From Streptomyces sp. TS71-3 (lineage in GTDB: Bacteria; Actinomycetota; Actinomycetes; Streptomycetales; Streptomycetaceae), in contig NZ_BNEL01000003.1 in NCBI RefSeq assembly GCF_018327685.1, forward strand, positions 1,798,001 through 1,862,000: DNA of 64,000 nucleotides. Direction: 5' to 3'. Made by a program: the position numbers and the translations under genes. The notes under the pieces are model-generated. The model made no database searches and was not told the DNA's origin. It was given only the letters and a program-made list of their open reading frames with translations. Shown piece by piece: positions 24,573 through 34,745 of this stretch (position 1 is its first letter; the number at the start of each line of letters is the position of its first letter).

Positions 24573-24587
24573 CCTTGCGCTTGCCGG

Positions 24588-25706
24588 TCAGGATGGCTGG
24601 ACTTCGTCGAAGAGTGCGAGAGCTTCGGCGGGGTCCGGGCTCACGAGGCGTTCCAGACCGGTCGTCGTGATCTTCGACCACCTGCCGGCCCGTGCCCACA
24701 TCCGTTCCTCGAACGCGCGGACGGCCTCGTCCAGATCCCCGGGTCCGGTGGCGAGGGACTCGGCGAGTTCGGCGCCTTCCAGCATCGCCAGGTTCGCGCC
24801 TGCCCCCAATGGAGGCATCAGATGGGCGGCGTCGCCCAGGAGCGTCACCCCGGGGACGTGGGTCCAGGTGTGGGACACGGGCAGGACGTAGAGGGGGCGG
24901 TGCGCGAAAGCGGTGCCGTGGCGGAGGAGGTCGAGGACGGGGGCGGCCCAGCCGTCGAACAGGGCCAGCAGTCTCGATCGCACGGCGTCGGCGTCGGCCA
25001 GGTCCAGGCCCGTGTGCCAGTCCAGCGACGCGCGGAACTGGGCGTATACCTTCACGTGGCCGCCGCTGTTGCGCTGGGCGACGAGTGCGCGGTTCACGCC
25101 ATACGCGGCCACGGAACCGTCGCCGATCAATTCGGCGAGGACAGGGTGGCGGGTGTCGGCGTCGTCCAGGGAGGTCTCGACCAAGGTGACGCCGGTGTAG
25201 TGCGGCGTCACCGACGAGACCGCCGGGCGCGTCCGGGACCAGGCGCCGTCCGCGCCGACCACGAGGTCGAACGGTTCCTGTCGCCCGTCCGCGAAATGGA
25301 CCAGCACGCCATCCCGGGTCCCGGGCACCACCTGCCTCACGCCGCGCCCCCACTGGACGTCGAGAGGGCCGAGCAGCAGATCGCGGAGTTGCCCGCGGTC
25401 GATCTCGGGATTGGCCCGGTCATCCGGACGGGGTCGCCAGTCGCGCAGGACGGTCCCGTCCGTGTCCAGGATGCGCATGGCCTGCCCCTCGGGTCGAGAC
25501 AGCGCCTGGAACTCAGCCAGCAGCCCCGCCTTGTCCAGTGCGAGCTGGCCCAGCCCTTCGTGCAGGTCCAGCGTGCCGCCCGGGGGGCGGGCGTCGTGGG
25601 AGGCATCGCGTTCGAGGACGGCGGCCGGATACCCATGGCGGTGCAGGACGCGGGCGAAGGTGAGGCCGGCGGGGCCGCTCCCGATCACGGCAATACGGTG
25701 TCTCAT
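24588..25706 (-). CDS. TetX-like FAD-dependent monooxygenase
   Basis: A 372-residue flavoprotein hydroxylase. The FAD fold is at the N-terminus (IAVIGSGPAGLTFARVL, GxGxxG). GGTLDLHEGLGQLAL and NPEIDRGQLRDLLL resemble TetX and related drug-inactivating monooxygenases. DLVVGADGAWSRTR is the conserved DG motif, and VTLLGDAAHLMPPLGAGANLAM is the second FAD motif. It probably uses NADPH and oxygen to hydroxylate a small aromatic or polyketide. Resistance to tetracyclines is possible but unproven. It starts at an ATG (25706) without a ribosome binding site, 47 bp from a divergent TetR gene that likely controls it. Confidence 0.9.
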   Translation of the reverse strand: MRHRIAVIGSGPAGLTFARVLHRHGYPAAVLERDASHDARPPGGTLDLHEGLGQLALDKAGLLAEFQALSRPEGQAMRILDTDGTVLRDWRPRPDDRANPEIDRGQLRDLLLGPLDVQWGRGVRQVVPGTRDGVLVHFADGRQEPFDLVVGADGAWSRTRPAVSSVTPHYTGVTLVETSLDDADTRHPVLAELIGDGSVAAYGVNRALVAQRNSGGHVKVYAQFRASLDWHTGLDLADADAVRSRLLALFDGWAAPVLDLLRHGTAFAHRPLYVLPVSHTWTHVPGVTLLGDAAHLMPPLGAGANLAMLEGAELAESLATGPGDLDEAVRAFEERMWARAGRWSKITTTGLERLVSPDPAEALALFDEVQPS

Positions 25707-25707
25707 G

Positions 25708-25742
25708 GCGATACACTGTATTTACCCAGTATGACGTATCGC
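25708..25742. promoter_or_regulatory. Nested palindromes in the TetX-like/TetR divergent promoter
   Basis: The 47-bp gap contains GCGATAC (25708-25714) paired with GTATCGC (25736-25742), and inside them TACACTGTA (25712-25720) and ACTG/CAGT halves (25715-25718, 25727-25730). The arrangement is what a TetR dimer controlling both directions would need. Both promoters must overlap these sites. Confidence 0.6.
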
Positions 25743-25753
25743 AAGGGAACGGT

Positions 25754-26446
25754 GTGACCATGACCGTGTGGGACCGGCCAGAGCCGCCGACTCGCCCCGT
25801 GCCGCTCGACAGGGAGCGGATCGTCGCCACCGCCATCGCGCTGGCCGACGAGGGCGGGCTGGAAGCGGTGTCGTTGCGGAAGGTCGCTGCCCAGCTGAAC
25901 GCCGGCCCGATGAGGCTGTACGGATACATCTCCACCAAGCAGGAGTTGTTCGACCTCATGGTGGACGAGGTCCACGCCGAGATCCTTCCCGAGGAGCAGC
26001 CCGGTGACTGGCGGGAGGCGCTGCGCATCCTCGCCCACCGCACCAGGCAGGCCGCTCTTCGCCACGAATGGCTGGCCGACCTGCTCGGCGGCCGCCCGAC
26101 CCTGGGCCCGAACGGCCTCGCCGTGACCGAGGCCAATCTGGCCGCCCTCGACGGCCTCGCCGACATCGACACCGTCATGCGCGCCGTGGAGACCGTCGGC
26201 GCCTACTCCACCGGCGCGATCCGGCGCGAGATCGCGAACCTGCGGGCCGAGCGCGCCACGGGCCTGCCGAAGCGCGACTGGCAGCGCGCCTCCGGCCCGC
26301 ATGTGACGAGGATGCTCGCCACGGGCCGCTTCCCGGCGCTGGCCAAGGCCGTGTACGACGGCACGGACGTGGACGCCGAGGCATCCTTCGCGACCGGCCT
26401 GGACTGGGTCCTCGATGCCGTGGCCGCCAGACTCACCCAGCCTTGA
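25754..26446 (+). CDS. TetR/AcrR-family regulator (TetR C-terminal type)
   Basis: A 230-residue regulator. Residues about 20-70 form the DNA-binding domain (RIVATAIALADEGGLEAVSLRKVAAQLNAGPMRLYGYISTKQELFDLM). The C-terminal domain (about 95-225) matches the tetracycline-repressor-type ligand domain (HRTRQAALRHEWLADLLGGRP, FATGLDWVLDAVAARL). It starts with GTG at 25754 (ATG at 25760 is possible) after AAGGGA. It is divergent from the TetX-like monooxygenase across 47 bp with nested palindromes, so it should repress that gene until an inducer binds. Confidence 0.92.
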   Translation: MTMTVWDRPEPPTRPVPLDRERIVATAIALADEGGLEAVSLRKVAAQLNAGPMRLYGYISTKQELFDLMVDEVHAEILPEEQPGDWREALRILAHRTRQAALRHEWLADLLGGRPTLGPNGLAVTEANLAALDGLADIDTVMRAVETVGAYSTGAIRREIANLRAERATGLPKRDWQRASGPHVTRMLATGRFPALAKAVYDGTDVDAEASFATGLDWVLDAVAARLTQP

Positions 26447-26547
26447 TCGTTTACTTGGTCCGGAAAAGGGCGGGAGGTCGCGGGGGTGGGAGGCCGCGGA
26501 GGTGGGGCGGGGCGCCGCCAGGTGGAGCGGTCAGGTGCGGCGGCCAG

Positions 26548-27075
26548 TCAGGTGGTCCTGCCGCGCTGCTGGGTGCGCCCGTAGTGCTTGCGGGCCTTCA
26601 TGCGGTTGCCGCACACCGCCATGGAGCACCAGCGGCCGGTGTTCGCCTTGCTCCGGTCGAGGAGGAACAGGCGGCACTCCGGGTTGGCGCACGGCTTGAG
26701 GCGGCCGGGCCGCGTCTCGGCGAGCGTGCCCCAGGCGAGCACCGCGGTGGCCGCCCACTTCCGGTCCGCGGGGACGTCGAGCGTCCACGCGACGCCGTGG
26801 CCGGTCACCTCCGGCACCGGGCGGGCCCCGCGCAGGAAGCCCGCCAGCGACTCGGGCGGGCCCTCCCCGCGCACCACCTTCTGGAGGGCGTCCCGTGCGG
26901 CGCGGGTGTGGCGGAGTTCGCCGGCCGTGCCGGTGCCGCCGTGCTCCCGCAGCCACCGGCGGCCGCCGTCGGGGTCGTCGAGGAGGTCCTGCTGGGTTCC
27001 CTGCACGACCGGTGTGGTGTTCAGCAGGTCCAGGAGGCGTTCTTCTTCGGATCGGTCGACAGGTATGGAGATCAT
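26548..27075 (-). CDS. CGNR zinc-finger protein (DUF1470 family)
   Basis: A 175-residue protein of the CGNR family. The C-terminal zinc finger CANPECRLFLLDRSKANTGR is followed by WCSMAVCGNRMKARKHY, with the four-cysteine pattern and CGNR signature. The N-terminal part (about 10-125) is the associated helical ABATE-type domain. Such proteins are predicted DNA-binding transcription factors in actinomycetes, with mostly unknown targets. The ATG at 27075 lacks a strong ribosome binding site. It stands alone, convergent with the TetR gene. Confidence 0.9.
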   Translation of the reverse strand: MISIPVDRSEEERLLDLLNTTPVVQGTQQDLLDDPDGGRRWLREHGGTGTAGELRHTRAARDALQKVVRGEGPPESLAGFLRGARPVPEVTGHGVAWTLDVPADRKWAATAVLAWGTLAETRPGRLKPCANPECRLFLLDRSKANTGRWCSMAVCGNRMKARKHYGRTQQRGRTT

Positions 27076-27201
27076 CGCTTCGCTCGGTCGGGGGCGGACG
27101 GCTGTTCAGGGTTGGCGGCGGTCGCGTGCCGCCCCGCGTGCGGATGCGGGCGTCGAGCGCGGCAGTCTACTCGCGGGCCCGCCCGCTCGCGGGGGCTGGT
27201 T

Positions 27202-27274
27202 GGCCCGGGGCCCACGGCTTCGCCGGGCAGCCTGTCCGGGGGGTGGTCGCCCGGGGGCTACGGCTTCGCCGGGC
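27202..27274. repeat. Two direct copies of a 27-bp hairpin-forming unit
   Basis: A 27-bp unit around ACGGCTTCGCCGGGC occurs at 27202-27228 and 27248-27274. The second copy includes the last codons and stop of the DUF427 gene. GGC/GCC arms around the TTC loop could act as a terminator between the DUF427 gene and the CGNR gene. Confidence 0.55.
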
Positions 27275-28136
27275 CGCCCGCCCGGCTGAGCTCCTCGGCG
27301 TCCAGGCCCCGGTCGATGCCGTGCGGGACCACGGCCTGCCCGGGCTCCAGCGCGAGACGCTCGCCGTCCAGGTACACGGCCACCTTGTCCGGCTCGAACG
27401 AGACCATGTCCGAGACCGGCGCCACCTGCGTGTAGGCGTCCCGGTACGACCACGCGGCTCCCCGGACGCCGCCGATCTCGTAGTAGTCCGCCAGGCCCTT
27501 GTAGGGGCAGAACGTCTGTCCCTCGACAGGGGTCAGGGCGTCCTCGTCGACGTCGGTGCGCGGCACGTACCAGCGGGGCGCGAACCCGGACTCGAAGAGC
27601 ACCAGGGGGCTCTCGGTGCGGGCCACGGTCCGCTCGCCGTCGCGCACCTCGAGGGTGCGCGAGGTGTTCCTGATGTCGATCCGGTGGTACATGTCCGCCG
27701 CGTGCCCGAGAACCCGCTCGTCCTCCTCGTAGAACCCGTCCATGGCGCGCCACGCGAAGGCCACGCGGTCCTGGAACTCCGCCGCGTACCCGGGCGGGTC
27801 GGTGTACCGCCATGCGGCGCGGCCCGCCTCCTTGTCGCCGCTTCGCACGGTGTACCAGGCGGTGGGCCCGAGTTCCCGGTGCTTGGTGGTGCGGTCGGTG
27901 TCCTCCAGCACTCCCTGGCTGACGTCCCGCACGGGGAAGTACGCCACCGGGTACCGGCCGGGCTCGTGCAGGAGCCAGACGTCCTCGCTGTCGGCGATCC
28001 ACTCGCCGGCGAACCGCACCCGCATCCGGCGCCGCAGCGGCTCCGCGAAGAGCAGCTTCTCGGGCATCGGGACTTCGGTCAGGAACTTGCCGGCCGGGTG
28101 CTCCCCGAGCGGTCCCTGCTGCCATGACAGACCCAT
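27258..28136 (-). CDS. Tandem DUF427-domain protein
   Basis: A 292-residue protein with two DUF427 domains. The first is at about 40-140 (VRFAGEWIADSEDVWLLHEPGRYPVAYFP). The second is at about 165-265 (VARTESPLVLFESGFAPRWYVPRTDV, FCPYKGLADYYEIG, AAWSYRDAYTQVAPVSDMVSFEPDKVAVYLDG). FCPYKG…YY…AWSY is the usual DUF427 signature. Structures of this family show a small beta-barrel, but the activity is undefined. The ATG at 28136 is preceded by GGAGGAGAGGG. It is divergent from the MOSC-reductase gene with a phased operator-like array between them. Confidence 0.88.
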   Translation of the reverse strand: MGLSWQQGPLGEHPAGKFLTEVPMPEKLLFAEPLRRRMRVRFAGEWIADSEDVWLLHEPGRYPVAYFPVRDVSQGVLEDTDRTTKHRELGPTAWYTVRSGDKEAGRAAWRYTDPPGYAAEFQDRVAFAWRAMDGFYEEDERVLGHAADMYHRIDIRNTSRTLEVRDGERTVARTESPLVLFESGFAPRWYVPRTDVDEDALTPVEGQTFCPYKGLADYYEIGGVRGAAWSYRDAYTQVAPVSDMVSFEPDKVAVYLDGERLALEPGQAVVPHGIDRGLDAEELSRAGGPAKP

Positions 28137-28240
28137 GATCCCTCTCCTCCTTCCGAGCCGGTGAGGCGCCGGCCCGCCGGTCGGACGGGCCGCCCGCCAC
28201 CGGGTCGCCTGCCCTCTGTGTTCCCCTATCCTCACCCGAG

Positions 28241-28318
28241 CTAACCCCATAGACAAGATTTACAGGTTAGATGGCGAGCGCATACAGTCTAACCACGGAA
28301 ACCATTTTCGGGGGTTAA
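28241..28318. promoter_or_regulatory. Phased array of four CTAACC half-sites, 24-bp period
   Basis: CTAACC at 28241-28246, GGTTAG at 28265-28270, CTAACC at 28289-28294 and GGTTAA at 28313-28318 lie exactly 24 bp apart in alternating orientation. This local AT-rich stretch lies about 105-180 bp upstream of both the DUF427 gene (minus) and the MOSC fusion gene (plus). The spacing suggests cooperative binding of a dimeric regulator. No regulator gene is adjacent. The rest of the 28137-28498 gap shows nothing else. Confidence 0.6.
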
Positions 28319-28498
28319 ATGCGGCCCTCTGCGCGATGGGTGCGCCGCAGGGCGCGGCGCGGCACGGGATGTGGGGCCGGGGGCCGGCCGCCGGTGGCCG
28401 CGACCGCACCCCGACGGGGGATCCCGGCCCGCCTCCGGTTGCGCCGGTGCGCGGCCGGGCCAGCATGAGGAATACGGCGGCAAGACCGTGAGGTGAGC

Positions 28499-30331
28499 GT
28501 GGTGGCAAGGCTGCTGTCGGTGAACGTCGGTCTGCCGAAGAACGTGCCCTGGCACGGCCGCACCGTCTACACCGGCGTCTGGAAGCACCCCGTCGAGGGG
28601 CCGCAGACCGTGCGCAGGCTCAACATCGACGGCGACGGCCAGGGCGACCTCCAGGGCCACGGCGGGGAGCAGCGCGCCGTGCTCGTCTACCAGATCGACT
28701 CCTACCGCTACTGGCAGGAGTACTTCGGCCGAGACGACTTCGGATACGGCCAGTTCGGGGAGAACTTCACCATCGAGGGGCTCCCGGACGACGAGGTCTG
28801 CATCGGGGACCGCTACCGGATCGGCACCGCCGTCTTCGAGGTCACGCAGCCCCGTGTCACCTGCTACCGGGTGGGCCTGCGGATGGGCGAGCCGCAGATG
28901 GCGGCGCTCCTGGTGGCCCATCACCGGCCCGGGTTCTACTTCCGCGTGATCACCGAGGGGCGGGTCACGGCCGGCGACGAGATCGTCCTGCTCTCGCGGG
29001 GCCCGGAAGCCGTCACCGTCACCGAGATCGACGCCCTGCTGTACCTGCCCGGGCACCATCGCGACGACATCGAGCGCGTGCAGCGGATCCCCGCGCTCAG
29101 CCCCGGCTGGAAGGCGTCGTTGCAGACGCTCATCGACCAGGGCGGCGCCGGCAAGGAGACGCTGGGCGGCAACCCCGCGCTCAACGCCGCCTCCGGGGGG
29201 CCGCCGCCGGGCTGGCAGGGGTTCCGTCCGATGCGGGTCACGGAGATCACCCGGGAGAGCCGGGACATCTTCTCGCTGACCCTGGCTGCCGAACCTGCCG
29301 AACCTGCCGAACCTGCCGAACCCGCGGAGGAAGGCCGGCAGGACCGCGAGGCGGAGCCGCTTCCGATCCCCCTGCCCGGGCAGTTCCTCACCCTGCGCCT
29401 GCATCCGGAGGCGGACGGGCCCCCGCTCATCCGCAGCTACTCCCTCTCCGGCCCGCCGGACGAGACGCGGTACCGCATCACCGTCAAACATGAGCCGCAC
29501 GGCCGCGCGAGCGGATACCTGATGGAGCACGTGCGCGAGGGGGACGCGCTGGACGTCGCCGCCCCGCGCGGCACCTTCACGCTCGCCACCGGTGAGAGGC
29601 CGCTGCTGCTGATCTCCGGCGGGGTCGGCGTGACGCCCGAGATGGCCATGCTGCACACCCTGGCGGCCCAGCGCTCCGAACGGGAGGTGTGGTGGCTGCA
29701 TGGCGCGCGCAACGGCTCCGAACGCGCCTTCGCCGACGAGACCCGCGCGCTGCTCGGACGGTTGCCCAGGGCCCACGAGCACGTCTGCTTCAGCGCCCCG
29801 GAGCCCGAGGACCGTCCGGGCCGCGACTACGCCGCCGCGGGCCGGCTGTCGGTGGGCCACTTCGCGCGGCTGGGGGTGCCGACGGAGGCGGAGGCCTACC
29901 TGTGCGGGCCGCCGGCGTTCCTGAAGGACATGCAGGACGGCCTCGCCGAGTACGGCCTCGACCCGGGCCTGATCCGCACCGAGACGTTCGGAACCATGCC
30001 CTCCGTGACGCCCGGCGTGACCGGGACCACCGAGCCCGCCGGGCCGCCCCACCCACCCGAGGGCGCCCCGGGCCCCGGGCCCGAGGTGTCGTTCGCGCGC
30101 AGCGGCCTCAGCGCCACCTGGGATCCGAAGTACGCGAGCCTCCTGGAGTTCGCCGAGGCGTGCGCCGTCCCCGTGCGCTGGACGTGCCGGACGGGCATCT
30201 GCCACACCTGCGAGACCGGGCTCCTCCAGGGCGACGTGGCCTACAACCCCGAACCGGTCGACCCGCCGTCCGAGGGCAACCTGCTCACGTGCTGCTCGGT
30301 CCCGCGCACGGAGGTCGTGCTGGACCTGTGA
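28499..30331 (+). CDS. MOSC-flavin reductase-ferredoxin fusion protein
   Basis: A 610-residue three-domain protein. Residues about 1-235 are a MOSC plus C-terminal YiiM-like domain (HGGEQRAVLVYQ, GQFGENFTIEG, TQPRVTCYRVGLRM with the conserved Cys). Residues about 240-500 are a ferredoxin-NADP-reductase-type domain (RSYSLSGPP for flavin, LLISGGVGVTPEMAML and YLCGPPAFL for NAD(P)H). Residues about 525-610 are a plant-type 2Fe-2S domain (CRTGICHTC…CC). An EPA-repeat linker (9-bp repeats at about 29285-29325) splits the reductase. This is the layout of single-chain oxidoreductases for N-hydroxylated or sulfur compounds using a molybdenum-cofactor-related MOSC partner. GAGG precedes GTGs at 28499 and 28502. 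Confidence 0.9.
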   Translation: MVARLLSVNVGLPKNVPWHGRTVYTGVWKHPVEGPQTVRRLNIDGDGQGDLQGHGGEQRAVLVYQIDSYRYWQEYFGRDDFGYGQFGENFTIEGLPDDEVCIGDRYRIGTAVFEVTQPRVTCYRVGLRMGEPQMAALLVAHHRPGFYFRVITEGRVTAGDEIVLLSRGPEAVTVTEIDALLYLPGHHRDDIERVQRIPALSPGWKASLQTLIDQGGAGKETLGGNPALNAASGGPPPGWQGFRPMRVTEITRESRDIFSLTLAAEPAEPAEPAEPAEEGRQDREAEPLPIPLPGQFLTLRLHPEADGPPLIRSYSLSGPPDETRYRITVKHEPHGRASGYLMEHVREGDALDVAAPRGTFTLATGERPLLLISGGVGVTPEMAMLHTLAAQRSEREVWWLHGARNGSERAFADETRALLGRLPRAHEHVCFSAPEPEDRPGRDYAAAGRLSVGHFARLGVPTEAEAYLCGPPAFLKDMQDGLAEYGLDPGLIRTETFGTMPSVTPGVTGTTEPAGPPHPPEGAPGPGPEVSFARSGLSATWDPKYASLLEFAEACAVPVRWTCRTGICHTCETGLLQGDVAYNPEPVDPPSEGNLLTCCSVPRTEVVLDL

Positions 30332-30383
30332 GGCCGTTCCCGGCAAAGGGCTGAGGGACAGCGGCTGCCGGCCCGTCAGTAGC

Positions 30384-31193
30384 ATGATGGCCATGACGGC
30401 TGAGTGCGAGGCGCTGCCGGGCGGCATGCTGAACGAGGGAGCCGTCCACCGCCACGGAGAGCTGGTGGAGCGCCCGGCGCCGCGCAACGCACGAGCGCTG
30501 CACGCTTATCTCCTCGCGCTGAGGGGGCACGGTTTCGACGCGGCCCCGATGCCGGTGGGCCTCGCCCCGGAGGGCCGTGAACGGCTGACCTTCCTTCCCG
30601 GCGAGGTGGCTCTGCCGCCGTTTCCCGGCTGGGCCATGACGGAGGCCGCCCTCGCATCGGTGGGGCGCCTGCTGCGCCGCCTGCACGAGGCCGGAGCGGC
30701 CGTCGCCGTCGACACGCGTGCCTGGTGGCCTCGGGACCTCGCGGACCCGGAGGGCGGAACGATGCTCTGCCACAACGACGTGTGCCTGGAGAACGTCGTC
30801 TTCCGTGACGGCCGTGCCGCCGCCGTGATCGATTTCGACCAGGTGGCCCCCGGCCGTCCCCTCTGGGACGTCGCCATGACGGCCCGCTACTGGGTGCCCA
30901 TGCTCGACCCCGTATCGGCAGCCGGCTTCTATCCCACCGGGCTGGACGCCCCCGCGCGCTTGCGGATCCTCGCCGACGGCTACGGTCTCCCGCCGCGCGA
31001 CCGTGCCGAGTTGCCCGGCGTCGTCGAGCAGGCCACGGAGGTCTGCCGGGCCTTCGTGGCCCGCCGCGTGGCCGGCGGTGACTCCGTCTACGTGCGCGCG
31101 CTGGCCGAGCGAGGCGGATGGGAACGCTGGGACCGCATCCAGGCCTGGTTGGCCGATCACCGCGAGACGTTCACGGCCGCACTGCTGGGCTGA
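30384..31193 (+). CDS. Aminoglycoside phosphotransferase-like kinase
   Basis: A 269-residue protein of the APH/choline-kinase fold. The catalytic loop is LCHNDVCLENVVF (H-N-D…N) and the metal site is AVIDFDQVAPGRPLWDVA (D-F-D). The N-lobe is shortened and lacks an obvious nucleotide-binding lysine motif, as in many actinobacterial small-molecule kinases of this family. The substrate is unknown; antibiotic resistance should not be assumed. The ATG at 30384 is chosen; the ATG at 30393 is also possible, and neither has a strong ribosome binding site. It is 52 bp downstream of the MOSC fusion and may be cotranscribed. Confidence 0.85.
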   Translation: MMAMTAECEALPGGMLNEGAVHRHGELVERPAPRNARALHAYLLALRGHGFDAAPMPVGLAPEGRERLTFLPGEVALPPFPGWAMTEAALASVGRLLRRLHEAGAAVAVDTRAWWPRDLADPEGGTMLCHNDVCLENVVFRDGRAAAVIDFDQVAPGRPLWDVAMTARYWVPMLDPVSAAGFYPTGLDAPARLRILADGYGLPPRDRAELPGVVEQATEVCRAFVARRVAGGDSVYVRALAERGGWERWDRIQAWLADHRETFTAALLG

Positions 31194-31438
31194 CCGGGGA
31201 GCACGGGCCGGGGCGCCGGGCGACGCCGCTGCTCCGGCTGTCGGAGACGGGCGTGCGCGCGGGAGCCGTCCGCGGCTGCGCTCAGGACGCCGCGGGCCGC
31301 CGAGCGGGTGCCCCGCTTCCCCGCCCGCACGGCCGAGGTCCCGCCTCCTCTTCCCCTCCCGTCACCCGAGCAATCGTCCGTTCACGCGATGGTGCGATGA
31401 TCTGCACGATCGCGGATGGGTATCGGGGCCATGGGTAG

Positions 31439-33658
<2,220 letters not shown>

Positions 33659-33673
33659 CGTGGCCGCGCCCAC

Positions 33674-33757
33674 GGGGGAGTCCGGTCGGGGGCCGGGTCG
33701 GGGGGAGCCCGGTCGAGGAAGGTCCGTTCAAGGGGAGCCCGGTCGGGGAAGGCCCCG
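33674..33757. repeat. Three degenerate copies of a GGGGAGCCCGGTCG unit
   Basis: Copies of GGGGAGyCCGGTCGgGGaaGG begin near 33675, 33702 and 33732, filling the gap between the geosmin synthase stop and the stop of the convergent amidotransferase-like gene. Confidence 0.55.
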
Positions 33758-34627
33758 TCAGGCCGCGTCGCCCACGGCCGGTGCGCCGGCCGCGTGGGCG
33801 GCGGCCGCCCGGGCCAGGGCGCGCACCAGCGGGTGCGGGCTGGACCCGTCGCCGGCCAGCTCCGGCTGGAAGAGCGTGGCCAGGAAGAACGGGTGGCCGG
33901 GCAGCTCCACGATGCGGACCTGCCCCTCCTCGTCCGCGCCGGAGAAGACCAGCCCGTGCTGCTGAAGGGTGTCGAGGTGCGAGACGGGGCCGTAGGCGCA
34001 GTGGTAGCGCTCGATCGAACGGTCGACGCCGAGCACGGACTCGGCGAGGGTGCCGGGCCCGAGGACGACGGCGCCCTCGTGCCCGACCAGCGAGCAGGCG
34101 AGCGGGCCGATCAGCAGGTCCTCGGCGTCCGGGTCGGACTCCCCGTGCGCCGCGCTGGCCAGCCCGCACACCGCACGTGCGTACTCCAGCAGGACGTGCT
34201 GGAAACCGGCACAGGTGCCGAGCAGCGGAATGCCCTCCGTGCGCGCCGTGCGGATCGCGGCGAGCGCCCCCGCCTCACTCCGGTACGGGCTGCCCGGCAG
34301 CACCCACACGGCGTCGAACCCGGACACCGCGCCCTCCGCCTCCGCGTCCTCGGTGGGCACCCAGTAGGCGTCCAGCACGATCCGATCGCGCACGGCGAGC
34401 GCCTCCAGGAGCAGCGGGATCCGGGTGTGCGAGCGGACGTTCGGCGAACGGTCGCCCACCAGGGCCAGCCGGGCGGGCCCCCGGGGGCCGTCCGGGGCTG
34501 CCGCGACCGCGGGCGGCGATGCCCGGGTGCCGGACGAGCGGGCCCGTTCGTCGGGCACGTCCGCCGTGCGCCTCGGGGCGGCAGGCGGGGTGGGGCCAGG
34601 GCCGGGGTTCTTCCTCGTTTCGGTCAT
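33758..34627 (-). CDS. CTP-synthase C-terminal-like amidotransferase homologue with altered catalytic His
   Basis: A 289-residue protein. After a disordered N-terminal 50 residues comes a class I amidotransferase fold related to the C-terminus of CTP synthase. Features are ARLALVGDRSPNVRSHTRIP, FDAVWVLPGSPYRSEAGAL, the nucleophile elbow PLLGTCAGFQHVLLEYAR, and the terminal ATLFQPE…SPHPLVRAL. The Cys and Glu of the triad are kept, but the His of the usual FHPE is Gln here. This matches the 'CTP synthase C-terminal region-related' family, of unknown function. Divergent from the LysR gene. The ATG at 34627 is chosen; 34636 is possible. Confidence 0.82.
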   Translation of the reverse strand: MTETRKNPGPGPTPPAAPRRTADVPDERARSSGTRASPPAVAAAPDGPRGPARLALVGDRSPNVRSHTRIPLLLEALAVRDRIVLDAYWVPTEDAEAEGAVSGFDAVWVLPGSPYRSEAGALAAIRTARTEGIPLLGTCAGFQHVLLEYARAVCGLASAAHGESDPDAEDLLIGPLACSLVGHEGAVVLGPGTLAESVLGVDRSIERYHCAYGPVSHLDTLQQHGLVFSGADEEGQVRIVELPGHPFFLATLFQPELAGDGSSPHPLVRALARAAAAHAAGAPAVGDAA

Positions 34628-34745
34628 GGCCTCCATGGTCGGCGGCCGGGGGAGTTCACGTCCAACGATGAAATCTGCTCGCTCCATAAGCGTTCCTGAT
34701 GGAGGGTGGTTGGTGACCGGCACGGGGTCGGAGAGGCTGGAGGCC

